64,000 nt of DNA from Nitrincola iocasae. GTDB lineage: Bacteria > Pseudomonadota > Gammaproteobacteria > Pseudomonadales > Balneatricaceae. How positions within the stretch are numbered: position 1 is the stretch's first letter; each line of letters begins with the position of its first letter. The notes under the pieces are model-generated. The model saw nothing but the letters and a program-made list of their open reading frames with translations, was not told where the DNA came from and searched no databases. Positions 54,030-62,847 of the stretch are shown here, in pieces. The DNA is taken from NCBI RefSeq assembly GCF_008727795.1, contig NZ_CP044222.1, positions 806,001 through 870,000 on the forward strand, given 5' to 3'. Position numbers and translations under genes: made by a program.

Positions 54030-55972
54030 GCTATCAACCGACCCTGGAAGATATGATGTGTCTGTTTTTGGAGCAGCCGGAGAAGTTTTCTGCCCGTTTA
54101 CAAACACAGCGTTCACTAATCAATGCCGCCAATGCTGGTGCGGTGGATGAAACGGTCAGGGCTCACTATGCAGATTATTTACGTAATGGCGGCGAACCCT
54201 TAACAGAAACGAGAGTGTCACAGGTTTCCCGGATGGATGACACTATCCATGATACGGTGTTTGGAGCGGCAAACTGCGGCTGTGTTTCAGAATCGCCTTG
54301 CTGCCTGGTCAGTGGTGAAGTAGTGGATGCGGTATACCCGTCCCGAAAAGTGGAATGGCCCAATCGCCCCTCGAGTGATAAGCCCAAAACCCTTTGGTTA
54401 ATTGCGGATAGTCAAGAAGGCAATGAATACTACGCTGAAGTTAATGTGGATTGGAAGGGTAGTGCTTGTCGAAGTGAGTATAAAACTGCCGAAGAGCGGC
54501 AGTACTTACCAGCGATTCAAATTGAGCGTTCGGGTACGGACACTCTGCAACAGTCTGATAACAGCGAAACCCATAAAGTCTATCTAAATCAATCGACAGG
54601 CGTCTTGGATTTATTACGCAGCGTATTGCCTGACGCCATCGTCATACCTTTAGCTATTGTAGATCGTATCTTAAGCCTGCCTCGCTTCCTCAGTGGTTTG
54701 GATAGAGCCAGCTTTTCTCCACGTCAATGTGCGGCCTCAACAGACATGAGACAGGCGTTGCAGGTGGGGATTTTACCGCAAATGGGTGTCGAGGGTTCAA
54801 TTTCAGTCGGTGCAAAAACCATTTTCAGCCTGAATGGGATCAGCGGTGAAGTTAGTGCAGAAGGCAGTCTTACCGGTAAGATTGCGCAATATGAAATCAG
54901 CGCCAACGCCGAAAAAAGCGCTTATGGTGACAGTCATGAGCGCTCAGTTGATATGAGCACGGCTGAACGTGAACCCGGTTTTTTAGGTCTGATCGGTTCA
55001 ATGTTCAACCAATTGAGTCAAGCTGTTTCTCATGGCAGTAGTGACCCATCGGGTAGCTCACAAGGATCAGATGACACCCCGGAGAGTCTGATGAGAAGCA
55101 ATGATTTTACCTCCAGTATCACGTTGTATAAGACGCTAAAGGTCGATTTCTGTGCAATAGAACTCCGCCGAAAACAAAATACACCCTATTTAGAGCTAGC
55201 CTGGGTCACAGGAACAAGCAATGGGATCAACACAAGCCTGACCATTGGTGTCGAGGGCAAAATAGACCTAGTGGACCTGCTGGTCAGAGGGGTGTTTAAA
55301 AGTGGTCGAGTCGCCCGCGAAATTGCCGAGCTGCGCTTTAAAGCGGCGAATGGGGAAACGGTCGATGGCACGGTTGAAATGAACCTGACTTTGGCCGCCG
55401 AGGGTAATGTTGAGCATAACGTCTCGACCCAAGCGACGACGATCACCGTGACCACTCAGGAAGACCTGGAAGAACAACTGAATCAGCTCCAGCATGAGTT
55501 TACAGGGACCTTAAAAATCGTCGGCGAAGCGGAAATAAAAGTCCATCTCGGCGTAAAATACTGGCTGGTTAGCGGACGTGTGGGGGTTAACGGTACGTTA
55601 CATACCGCCTGGACATGGGAAGTGAAAACTATCGATAAGCAGCGCAAAAAACGCTTTTACTTCGAGGGTCTCAAGGTCAGTGTGGAGGCGTATGCAGAGG
55701 TTGAATACGATGATGAACCAGCTACAACTGAGGAGGCGGAGTCTGAAGAAAATGAAGGTTGGGGAGGCGATACGTCTGCAACAGCAACAGAAAATCTTGA
55801 ACTTGATCCAATCCAAAGGCAAATTCTGCAGTCGCAGAAAGTAGTCGAGGAGATGCGGGCAAGACATGCCGAACAGGCATCAACCAACAGTCAGGATGGA
55901 GAGACCTATGAAATACTTAAACCCACCGTTGCAGAGGTTACCGAGGAGAGTCCACCTTGGGACGATTTTTAA
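54026..55972 (+). CDS. Probable T6SS effector of unrecognised family
   Basis: A 648-residue protein with no signal peptide, encoded directly after a VgrG and its DUF4123 adaptor and overlapping an exported immunity candidate, so position marks it as the cargo effector. Seen features: a helical N-terminus, a cysteine cluster (NCGCVSESPCC, 83-93), a hydrophobic stretch (about 193-225, LLRSVLPDAIVIPLAIVDRI), a beta-rich, Gly/Ser-rich region (about 252-300, SISVGAKTIFSLNGISGEVS), a Ser-rich linker (330-360), more strand-rich sequence (405-555), and an acidic coiled tail. The beta-rich middle plus a hydrophobic segment could suit a membrane-active protein. No enzyme motif is apparent. The target is probably periplasmic or membranous, since the partner proteins are exported. 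Confidence 0.65.
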   Translation: MSYQPTLEDMMCLFLEQPEKFSARLQTQRSLINAANAGAVDETVRAHYADYLRNGGEPLTETRVSQVSRMDDTIHDTVFGAANCGCVSESPCCLVSGEVVDAVYPSRKVEWPNRPSSDKPKTLWLIADSQEGNEYYAEVNVDWKGSACRSEYKTAEERQYLPAIQIERSGTDTLQQSDNSETHKVYLNQSTGVLDLLRSVLPDAIVIPLAIVDRILSLPRFLSGLDRASFSPRQCAASTDMRQALQVGILPQMGVEGSISVGAKTIFSLNGISGEVSAEGSLTGKIAQYEISANAEKSAYGDSHERSVDMSTAEREPGFLGLIGSMFNQLSQAVSHGSSDPSGSSQGSDDTPESLMRSNDFTSSITLYKTLKVDFCAIELRRKQNTPYLELAWVTGTSNGINTSLTIGVEGKIDLVDLLVRGVFKSGRVAREIAELRFKAANGETVDGTVEMNLTLAAEGNVEHNVSTQATTITVTTQEDLEEQLNQLQHEFTGTLKIVGEAEIKVHLGVKYWLVSGRVGVNGTLHTAWTWEVKTIDKQRKKRFYFEGLKVSVEAYAEVEYDDEPATTEEAESEENEGWGGDTSATATENLELDPIQRQILQSQKVVEEMRARHAEQASTNSQDGETYEILKPTVAEVTEESPPWDDF

Positions 55973-57002
55973 AGGGCTAGCCCTGGCCCTGTTGGTATTG
56001 GCATTGGGTGGTTGGTCTTTAACGGCCTTAAGTACAGAGCAGGCTACAGAGCAGGAGACATACACCATGGAACGCAGTTACTACCTGATAAGTCATATAC
56101 GGGGTGCCGTGTATGACTTGCAAGTCAATGGCTTGAATGTGAAGAAAGAAACAAATGCGAGCCCCAAAAGTTACTCATTACCCATAAACCATTTGATGCG
56201 TACAGGTGAGAATACGATAACTTTCAATTATGCCCCCATTGCTGGTTTCGATCCGGAAACGAATCAAGTGATCAGTGAATTACATGATACTTTTTTTGCG
56301 CGTATTGCTATTGAAAGTATGAATCTAACAACGCGTGAACGTGAACGTATTACGCTGATGGATATTAGCTATGATTCTGAAAATAATGCACTGCAGGGTA
56401 ACTTGAAGAATCCGCAAGGACAGGAGCATGTCTATGAAACGGAAAATCTATCTACCGATGGCAGAGTAAGACAATCCAATCCGCATGTGATAGTGAATGG
56501 CATAGGTACCCCTTTGCCCACCGAACCCCTCACCGTAAGCTTTACCACCCCGGATCGTTTTCCGGCGTTTCATTGGTTGGATGCGGTGGAGCTGGAGGAT
56601 ACACCACAGATGCGGGCGGAGCTGGTAGCCGCGTATGAGCGGATGTATAGCTATATTTACAATGAAGAGTTTGATTCATTTCTCCAAGAGCTTGAACCTG
56701 TGTGGCGTCATGCGGCGATTACGATGGGTGTAGGCCAAACAGCCATGGACTTTGTAGAGCGCCTGGATATTGAAAACCGTAACGTGCGAGTAAGACCCAA
56801 TGGTCAAATTCTGAACCCGTTAAAAATCCCCGATAATCTGGATCATCATGTGGAGTTTATGGGTGAAGGTCGCTTGGTTCGAATTCAACCAGCGCCAGTA
56901 ACATGGCAATACCCTGATTCCGATAGATATTCGCGCATGCAGTTACTGTTTTACAAAACCCCATCCAGGGAGTGGAAAGTAGCAAGAATCCTTACAGATT
57001 GA
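55908..57002 (+). CDS. Exported probable immunity protein, copy 1
   Basis: A 364-residue protein with an N-terminal signal-anchor (basic start, then GLALALLVLALGGWSLTALS, about 24-43) and a periplasmic domain. ATG 55908, preceded by GGAGAG, overlaps the effector gene by 65 nt, a strong sign of coupling. The domain (MERSYYLISHIRGAVYDLQV, NGLNVKKETNASPKSYSLPI and so on) matches no family I know. A ~620-bp stretch (56060-56679) is essentially identical in the next gene. The N-terminus and the C-terminal ~110 residues differ, so the two are mosaics. Confidence 0.72.
   Translation: MKYLNPPLQRLPRRVHLGTIFKGLALALLVLALGGWSLTALSTEQATEQETYTMERSYYLISHIRGAVYDLQVNGLNVKKETNASPKSYSLPINHLMRTGENTITFNYAPIAGFDPETNQVISELHDTFFARIAIESMNLTTRERERITLMDISYDSENNALQGNLKNPQGQEHVYETENLSTDGRVRQSNPHVIVNGIGTPLPTEPLTVSFTTPDRFPAFHWLDAVELEDTPQMRAELVAAYERMYSYIYNEEFDSFLQELEPVWRHAAITMGVGQTAMDFVERLDIENRNVRVRPNGQILNPLKIPDNLDHHVEFMGEGRLVRIQPAPVTWQYPDSDRYSRMQLLFYKTPSREWKVARILTD
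56060..56679 (+). repeat. Immunity-gene core repeat, copy 1
   Basis: Near-perfect direct repeat of 57189-57814. The only clear difference inside is a 6-bp unit: (CGTGAA) occurs twice near 56333-56346 and three times near 57462-57481, adding one Arg-Glu pair. Confidence 0.92.
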
Positions 57003-57071
57003 CGATGTTCATAATGACTGATTAAACGGCAAAGTTAAGATTATTACGTTAATGCGCAAGGAGCGATGAAT

Positions 57072-57113
57072 ATGAAACCTCTCCCACGCTTAGGCGATTG
57101 TTATGCGCTGTAA
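57072..57113 (+). pseudogene. PAAR gene start remnant
   Basis: ATG 57072 begins MKPLPRLGD, the first nine codons of a PAAR protein with its AAGGAGCGATGAAT leader (compare AAGGAGCATGCAAT before ATG 58206). It then reads CYAL and TAA, and it overlaps the start of the next immunity gene. It marks the junction of a past duplication. Confidence 0.8.
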
Positions 57114-58137
57114 CAGAGCTAGCATCGCCTTGCTTATGTTTGTAGGCATACTCCTGTCATCTGTTGCTTATGCAACAGAGCAGGAGATATACACCATGGA
57201 ACGCAGTTACTACCTGATAAGTCATATACGGGGTGCCGTGTATGACTTGCAAGTCAATGGCTTGAATGTGAAGAAAGAAACAAATGCGAGCCCCAAAAGT
57301 TACTCATTACCCATAAACCATTTGATGCGTACAGGTGAGAATACGATAACTTTCAATTATGCCCCCATTGCTGGTTTCGATCCGGAAACGAATCAAGTGA
57401 TCAGTGAATTACATGATACTTTTTTTGCGCGTATTGCTATTGAAAGTATGAATCTAACAACGCGTGAACGTGAACGTGAACGTATTACGCTGATGGATAT
57501 TAGCTATGATTCTGAAAATAATGCACTGCAGGGTAACTTGAAGAATCCGCAAGGACAGGAGCATGTCTATGAAACGGAAAATCTATCTACCGATGGCAGA
57601 GTAAGACAATCCAATCCGCATGTGATAGTGAATGGCATAGGTACCCCTTTGCCCACCGAACCCCTCACCGTAAGCTTTACCACCCCGGATCGTTTTCCGG
57701 CGTTTCATTGGTTGGATGCGGTGGAGCTGGAGGATACACCACAGATGCGGGCGGAGCTGGTAGCCGCGTATGAGCGGATGTATAGCTATATTTACAATGA
57801 AGAGTTTGATTCATTTTTCCAAGAGCTTGAACCCGTGTGGCGTCAAGGAGCGATTACGACGGGTGTGGGCCAAACAGCCATGGACTATGTAGAGCGCATG
57901 GCTATTGAAGAACGTATAGTGCCTGTCCGTCCTGATGGAAGAACGCTTAACCCGTTAAAAATCCCCGATAATCTGGATCATCATGTAGAGTTTATGGGTG
58001 AGGGGCGCTTGGTTCGTATTCTTCCTCATCCCGTCACTTGGCAATATCCAGATTCTGAACGCTATTCAGCAATGCCGCTGCTGTTTTACAAAACCCCTTC
58101 CCGGGAATGGAAAGTAGCTGACATCCTTACAGACTAA
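57103..58137 (+). CDS. Exported probable immunity protein, copy 2
   Basis: A 344-residue paralogue of the preceding gene with a different N-terminus: a cleavable signal peptide (MRCNRASIALLMFVGILLSS, cut likely after VAYA) in place of a signal-anchor. So copy 1 should be membrane-tethered and copy 2 soluble in the periplasm. The C-terminal half differs in clustered residues (VERMAIEERIVPVRPDGRTL against VERLDIENRNVRVRPNGQIL). It starts inside a PAAR gene remnant, which may lend it the ribosome site. Confidence 0.72.
   Translation: MRCNRASIALLMFVGILLSSVAYATEQEIYTMERSYYLISHIRGAVYDLQVNGLNVKKETNASPKSYSLPINHLMRTGENTITFNYAPIAGFDPETNQVISELHDTFFARIAIESMNLTTRERERERITLMDISYDSENNALQGNLKNPQGQEHVYETENLSTDGRVRQSNPHVIVNGIGTPLPTEPLTVSFTTPDRFPAFHWLDAVELEDTPQMRAELVAAYERMYSYIYNEEFDSFFQELEPVWRQGAITTGVGQTAMDYVERMAIEERIVPVRPDGRTLNPLKIPDNLDHHVEFMGEGRLVRILPHPVTWQYPDSERYSAMPLLFYKTPSREWKVADILTD
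57189..57814 (+). repeat. Immunity-gene core repeat, copy 2
   Basis: Partner of 56060-56679; carries the three-unit form of the CGTGAA microrepeat. Confidence 0.92.
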
Positions 58138-58205
58138 GGTAGTTTCAATAACTCATTTTATGGAATTTTTTTGAGCTTAAAATTTATTAGCAAGGAGCAT
58201 GCAAT

Positions 58206-58472
58206 ATGAAACCCGTCGCTCGCTTAGGTGATTTACACCAATGTCCAAAACATAAACACGGCACCACTGCAATTACGCAGGTAGCGGGCAATTCCACCGA
58301 TGATGGTCGTCCGATAGCCTGTGTGGGTGATAAAACCGCCTGTGGTGCCACGATTATCGAAGGCTCATCCACAGCTTTTATCGATGGACGCGCCGTGGCC
58401 TATGTGGGCTCTAAAACTGATCATGGTGGAGTGATTATTACTGGTTCCTCCACGGCAAAGGTACAGTCGTAG
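58206..58472 (+). CDS. PAAR-domain spike tip protein
   Basis: An 88-residue stand-alone PAAR protein: KPVARLGDLHQCPKHKHG, GRPIACVGDKTACGATIIEG, DGRAVAYVGSKTDHGGVII. The His and Cys residues expected to bind the tip zinc are present (HQC and KHKH near 14-20, CGA near 53, DHGG near 74). It caps a VgrG trimer, most likely VgrG-3. AAGGAGC lies 12 bases before ATG 58206. Two decayed relatives lie at 50399 and 57072. Confidence 0.95.
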   Translation: MKPVARLGDLHQCPKHKHGTTAITQVAGNSTDDGRPIACVGDKTACGATIIEGSSTAFIDGRAVAYVGSKTDHGGVIITGSSTAKVQS

Positions 58473-58633
58473 GCAATTACAGGAAGGTAGGTTAATGATC
58501 GATTCAAATTATCAGAGCTTGATGCCAAGTTATCAGCATTTCGTATTCATGCTGCAAAGGCATTATGGTTCATTGCACTAGATAGCAATGTTAGGCGTAG
58601 TCATGATTCACAAACCCAAAAAGGAAAAAACCT

Positions 58634-58987
58634 ATGAATGAAGTAGTAGCGCAAGAAAAACCAACCACCGAGGGAACGGCAAAGATCGTCTATATCCTCT
58701 ATCTAGTCAGCATGATTGTCGGTATCACGGGACTAGTCGGCGTTGTAATGGCATACATTAACAGAAAAGACGCTCCTGACTGGCTGAAAACCCACTATCA
58801 GTTTCAAATCAGGACGTTCTGGATTGGAATGCTATATGTGCTGGTAGGTTTACTATTGATGTTCGTGCTTATCGGATTTTTGATTCTTTTGTTCTGGGTG
58901 GTTTGGCTTATTGTCCGCTGTGTCAAAGGTATGAAGTCACTTGACCAGAAACAAGCACATCCAAATCCGACTGGTTGGATGTTTTAG
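58634..58987 (+). CDS. DUF4870-like membrane protein
   Basis: A 117-residue inner-membrane protein with three hydrophobic segments (about 18-42, 62-88, 88-98). It has the pattern YINRKDAPDWLKTHYQFQIR, then WLIVRCVKGMKSL and a NPTGWMF tail, typical of DUF4870/COG3671 proteins of Pseudomonas and relatives. Function unknown. AAAGGAAAAAACC precedes the ATG. It is separated by 161 bp from the PAAR gene and is probably not part of the T6SS. Confidence 0.8.
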   Translation: MNEVVAQEKPTTEGTAKIVYILYLVSMIVGITGLVGVVMAYINRKDAPDWLKTHYQFQIRTFWIGMLYVLVGLLLMFVLIGFLILLFWVVWLIVRCVKGMKSLDQKQAHPNPTGWMF

Positions 58988-59128
58988 AAGTAGCCAGTAA
59001 TCATTTCCGGTCGATTATTGGTCGGAACCAAATGTAACCAGTATGCCAGCAGGTTTTATTCGTTCTGATTTTAAAAGCGAATGGATTTAGCTTTGGTGAA
59101 TAAACTGATTTTTAAAGGGAATTAATCC

Positions 59129-62100
59129 ATGCAAAAACTGAAACGCACCTTGATTATCCTGCTGGCATCACTACTGACACCTGTACTGCACGCTGCCTCT
59201 CACTCAGACTTTGAACAAAATTTCATTCACTTTTTGGGGAGGCAGGGCTGTGTTGTAGACTCATCTACGCAAGAAAAAGCAATTGCAGCTGGATTTTCGG
59301 TTGACGAAACTGAGCAATTTATTCAAGCAGTGCTCAATGATGACCGTGCTTTCAGTTGGGAAAACTGGGTGTTACTGCCTGCTGATATCTGTCAAATTCA
59401 ACCACCAAACATCATCAACCACATCGATCAAGCTGGGCCAGTTATTGAACAATATTTTGCAGAATTTGATGAGAGTTTTTTTCTTGAATATCCAGAACTG
59501 CGCCAAACCTGGGAAAAAACAGGTTGTTTGATACGTTCGGATCTGATTGACGTGCTGCAAAAAAAACATGGTATGGATAGCAAAACAGCAATAACTGAAT
59601 TTTATAGCTTTGTGGCTTCCGGGATTATTGATGGGTGGTTAAGTTTTTACGCAGATGATCTACTGATAACGCCAGCGGGATATAACATTGTTTCCTCTCA
59701 ATGTACAACAGATGAAGAGTTTGATCAGTTAGCTAACAATCATCAGGTATTATTAGAGAGTTTCGATTCCTTAGTGCGCACCTATGGTGAGAGAACGCAG
59801 TGCGACCGAAATAATCTTCACTTGCCTGGTGATTATAAAGACTTGATAAAAGACATCACTAAAGGAAAAATCTCAAATGAGTGGCTATCTATTGAGGTTT
59901 TATCAGTGATGAAGGGGGCCGGATGGATTGAATATAACCAAGATGAAACCCTGAGGTATCATCCACCTGCTTGTAATTTAAATTATGAATATGAACAGCT
60001 ATTGACTGAGACTGAATCTGGCTTGGCTGATGAAGAAAATTCACCAAAATACCTGACAGTTACTGAAGAGCAGCTCAGAGAAGCCGCTAAAAATAGTAGC
60101 TTTTCAATTGAAGAAAATGGAATTTTATATACCTTCGGCGACTCTTTATACAATATAGACACCTCTCAAGTAACTGATATGTCATTTTTATTCAGTGAGT
60201 TGACTGGATTTAACGAAGATATTGGCTATTGGGATGTTTCCAATGTCACCACTATGGAAGGTATGTTTGAGGGCGCTGAAAGCTTTAACCAGGATATCGC
60301 TCAGTGGGACGTTTCCAATGTGACTAACATGGAAGGATTATTCTGGTATGCCTCGGAGTTTAATCAAGATGTTAGTGGTTGGGATGTGTCCAATGTTACT
60401 GATATAGTTGGTTTATTTGGGGGAACTTTGCATTTCAATCATGACATAGGTGATTGGAATGTATCTAATGTGACAGACATGGGCGCCATGTTTGATAGTG
60501 CAGAAGCTTTCAACCAGGATATCAGTGGTTGGAATGTATCAAATGTTACCAATATGAACTCTATGTTTAGTTCTGCTTCATCTTTTAATCAGGATATTGG
60601 CAACTGGGATGTATCAAACGTTACCAGTATGACCTCGATGTTTGCTAATGCCAGGTCTTTTAATCAAGATATCGGTAATTGGGACGTTTCAAATGTAACT
60701 AATATGCAGGGTATGTTTTTTTGGGCAACAGAGTTTGATCAGGATATAGGTGCTTGGAATGTATCCAATGTCACTGACATGGGTAGTTTATTCTGGAGAG
60801 CATTGTCATTCAATCAAGATGTTGGTGGATGGGATGTATCCAACGTAACTAATATGGCTAGTATGTTTAATAATGCGATATCATTCAATCAAGATATTGG
60901 ATCGTGGGATGTGTCAAGTGTGAATGTTATGGCATTTATGTTCTCAGATGCACGTTCCTTTAATCAGGATTTAGACGCTTGGAATGTATCTAATGTAACC
61001 GATGTAAGAAGGATGTTTTCGGGTGCTGCATCTTTTAATGGTGCTATTGGCAGTTGGGATGTATCCAATGTTACTGATATGAATTGGATGTTCTTTGGGG
61101 CAACGTCCTTTAATAAAGATATCGGTGCTTGGGATGTATCTAAGGTCACAAGCATGTGGGGCATGTTTGCAGAAGCAAGATCGTTTAACCAGGATATAGG
61201 CCGCTGGGATGTATCCAATGTGGAAGACATGGATGGTATGTTTGCTTTTGCCGCTTCCTTCAATCAGGACATTGGCCGCTGGGATGTATCTAATGTTGAG
61301 ATCATGCGAGGTATGTTTGCTGGAGCAGAGTCTTTCAATCAAGATGTTGGAGCCTGGAATATATCAAAGCTTTTTAATATTTATGGTATGTTTTTTAGAG
61401 CTGAGTCATTTAATCAGTATATTGGTGACTGGGATGTTTCAAATTTAACAAACCTGTCAGCCCTGTTTGCACAAGCGAGTTCCTTTAATCAGGATATTAG
61501 TAACTGGGATGTTTCTGAAGTTAAAGAGATGAAGGAAATGTTTTATAAAGCCTCGTCATTTAATCAGAATATCAGTCACTGGAGTGTCTCTAAGGTTACT
61601 AATATGGATCGCATGTTTTATGAGGCCGTATCGCTTGATCAAGATTTGAGTAACTGGGTACTTCCGAATATTTCTGTAATGCCTAGAAACTTTATTCGCG
61701 AAGACTATACAGATGAATGGCTGCCAAGCTGGAATATATTTGAAGAGCGCTATGTGATTAATGACGATGGCACAGTAATGGATAGAGTCACTGAGCTGAT
61801 CTGGCAGCGTTGTTCGATTGGTCAGGTATGGACCGGTGATACCTGTGAAGGATCGGCGATTGGCTTTACCTTAACAGAGGCGCGAGAATTAAATGAGCAA
61901 GGTTGGCGTTTGCCAAATGTTTCAGAGTTGCGGACGTTGGTTTATTGTTCAAATACAGATCAATATGGAATGAGCGAAAATTTTACCTCTTGTAGCTCGT
62001 CGATTTTTGATTATACAAGCCCGGCAATCAATACAGATGTATTCCCTAACATACCTACCTCATCTGAATATTGGACGTCTTCACCAGATTCCTATGGATA

Positions 62101-62203
62101 CGGAGGGGCATGGTATGTCTCATTTATTGGTGGAATGGTGTGGCAGGAAGGCCCGAGTACACAGCGTAAATTTGTACGGCTGGTATCAATGGCTGAAGAG
62201 TAA
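59129..62203 (+). CDS. Large exported BspA-like (DUF285) repeat protein with DUF1566/Lcl-type C-terminus
   Basis: A 1024-residue protein with a signal peptide (KRTLIILLASLLTPVLHA, about 4-22). Residues ~25-300 contain three loosely related ~85-residue units, each beginning with a Cys-containing helix and ending with W-x-Y/L and Cys. About residues 350-855 are some twenty 25-residue repeats of the form SFNQDIGxWDVSNVTxMxxMF, the BspA/DUF285 surface-repeat family. The last ~140 residues (VMDRVTELIWQRCSIGQVW, GWRLPNVSELRTLV, YWTSS, RLVS) match DUF1566/Lcl C-terminal domains. It is probably on the cell surface or in the periplasm, in adhesion or binding. The DNA is AT-richer than the T6SS core, a hint of transfer. 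Confidence 0.88.
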   Translation: MQKLKRTLIILLASLLTPVLHAASHSDFEQNFIHFLGRQGCVVDSSTQEKAIAAGFSVDETEQFIQAVLNDDRAFSWENWVLLPADICQIQPPNIINHIDQAGPVIEQYFAEFDESFFLEYPELRQTWEKTGCLIRSDLIDVLQKKHGMDSKTAITEFYSFVASGIIDGWLSFYADDLLITPAGYNIVSSQCTTDEEFDQLANNHQVLLESFDSLVRTYGERTQCDRNNLHLPGDYKDLIKDITKGKISNEWLSIEVLSVMKGAGWIEYNQDETLRYHPPACNLNYEYEQLLTETESGLADEENSPKYLTVTEEQLREAAKNSSFSIEENGILYTFGDSLYNIDTSQVTDMSFLFSELTGFNEDIGYWDVSNVTTMEGMFEGAESFNQDIAQWDVSNVTNMEGLFWYASEFNQDVSGWDVSNVTDIVGLFGGTLHFNHDIGDWNVSNVTDMGAMFDSAEAFNQDISGWNVSNVTNMNSMFSSASSFNQDIGNWDVSNVTSMTSMFANARSFNQDIGNWDVSNVTNMQGMFFWATEFDQDIGAWNVSNVTDMGSLFWRALSFNQDVGGWDVSNVTNMASMFNNAISFNQDIGSWDVSSVNVMAFMFSDARSFNQDLDAWNVSNVTDVRRMFSGAASFNGAIGSWDVSNVTDMNWMFFGATSFNKDIGAWDVSKVTSMWGMFAEARSFNQDIGRWDVSNVEDMDGMFAFAASFNQDIGRWDVSNVEIMRGMFAGAESFNQDVGAWNISKLFNIYGMFFRAESFNQYIGDWDVSNLTNLSALFAQASSFNQDISNWDVSEVKEMKEMFYKASSFNQNISHWSVSKVTNMDRMFYEAVSLDQDLSNWVLPNISVMPRNFIREDYTDEWLPSWNIFEERYVINDDGTVMDRVTELIWQRCSIGQVWTGDTCEGSAIGFTLTEARELNEQGWRLPNVSELRTLVYCSNTDQYGMSENFTSCSSSIFDYTSPAINTDVFPNIPTSSEYWTSSPDSYGYGGAWYVSFIGGMVWQEGPSTQRKFVRLVSMAEE

Positions 62204-62273
62204 AGGGGGGAGAATTTAGTTTAATCGTACTATTGATAATGTCGCATAAAATATGTAATCAAAGGAAGGGATT

Positions 62274-62735
62274 ATGCAAGATAAATATACCATTTCAGAT
62301 TTGCCTGTAGATATTATGCTACCTGGGTTGAATGGCAAGTCACGTTTTTATACCGTGCTGGGTTGGTTGCAAGTACTATTGTTAATTGTCTGCGTTATTG
62401 AGGTGTTAGTTATTATGTTTGGTCCAGATGAAATAATGGTAGATAAAAGAATAGGTGTAACATTTGTTCAGTTTTTTTTGATTTATCCTGGTCCTATTGT
62501 GACAGCGTGCTTTATAATTATGTCTATTTTGCAGTTGGCTCAAAGTCAGCGCGCAGAGAAACTCATGAAACAGTTTAATGAGTCCTTACATAGTCAATTG
62601 GAGATAATAGACGATGAAATACCTGAAGGAAAAGAACTGGAGCTCTTGCCATTATTGTCACCCAAAGAGCAAAGTGAATTCCAACTGTTTCGGATTCAAC
62701 TTGTTGATGTCTCGGAAAAGCAATTGAATCACTAA
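62274..62735 (+). CDS. Two-helix membrane protein, function unknown
   Basis: A 153-residue protein with two transmembrane helices (about 28-49, VLGWLQVLLLIVCVIEVLVI, and about 67-88, FFLIYPGPIVTACFIIMSIL), a short periplasmic loop between them and a cytosolic acidic C-terminal helix (EIIDDEIPEGKELELLPLLS). I recognise no family. AAAGGAAGG precedes ATG 62274. It stands alone between the repeat protein and the transpeptidase gene. Confidence 0.65.
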   Translation: MQDKYTISDLPVDIMLPGLNGKSRFYTVLGWLQVLLLIVCVIEVLVIMFGPDEIMVDKRIGVTFVQFFLIYPGPIVTACFIIMSILQLAQSQRAEKLMKQFNESLHSQLEIIDDEIPEGKELELLPLLSPKEQSEFQLFRIQLVDVSEKQLNH

Positions 62736-62753
62736 GCGTTTTGATACTAGATT

Positions 62754-62784
62754 TGTCGGATTCCAGCCAACGGCTAATCCGACA
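62754..62784. terminator. Hairpin after the membrane protein gene
   Basis: TGTCGGATT and AATCCGACA form a 9-bp stem, with a further AGCC/GGCT pairing inside after a two-base bulge. There is no T run, so it is either a weak terminator or a REP-like palindrome. Confidence 0.4.
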
Positions 62785-62847
62785 TCTAAACCATTAAATC
62801 GCACTCTCTATTCTTGTCACCCATGTAAAGTTGTAAAGGAAGTCAGC

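Noticed and set aside
60190..61690. Regular 75-bp periodicity resembling a CRISPR or satellite array
   Set aside because: The period equals 25 codons in one open frame and encodes DUF285 repeats; the units vary at DNA level and there are no spacers.
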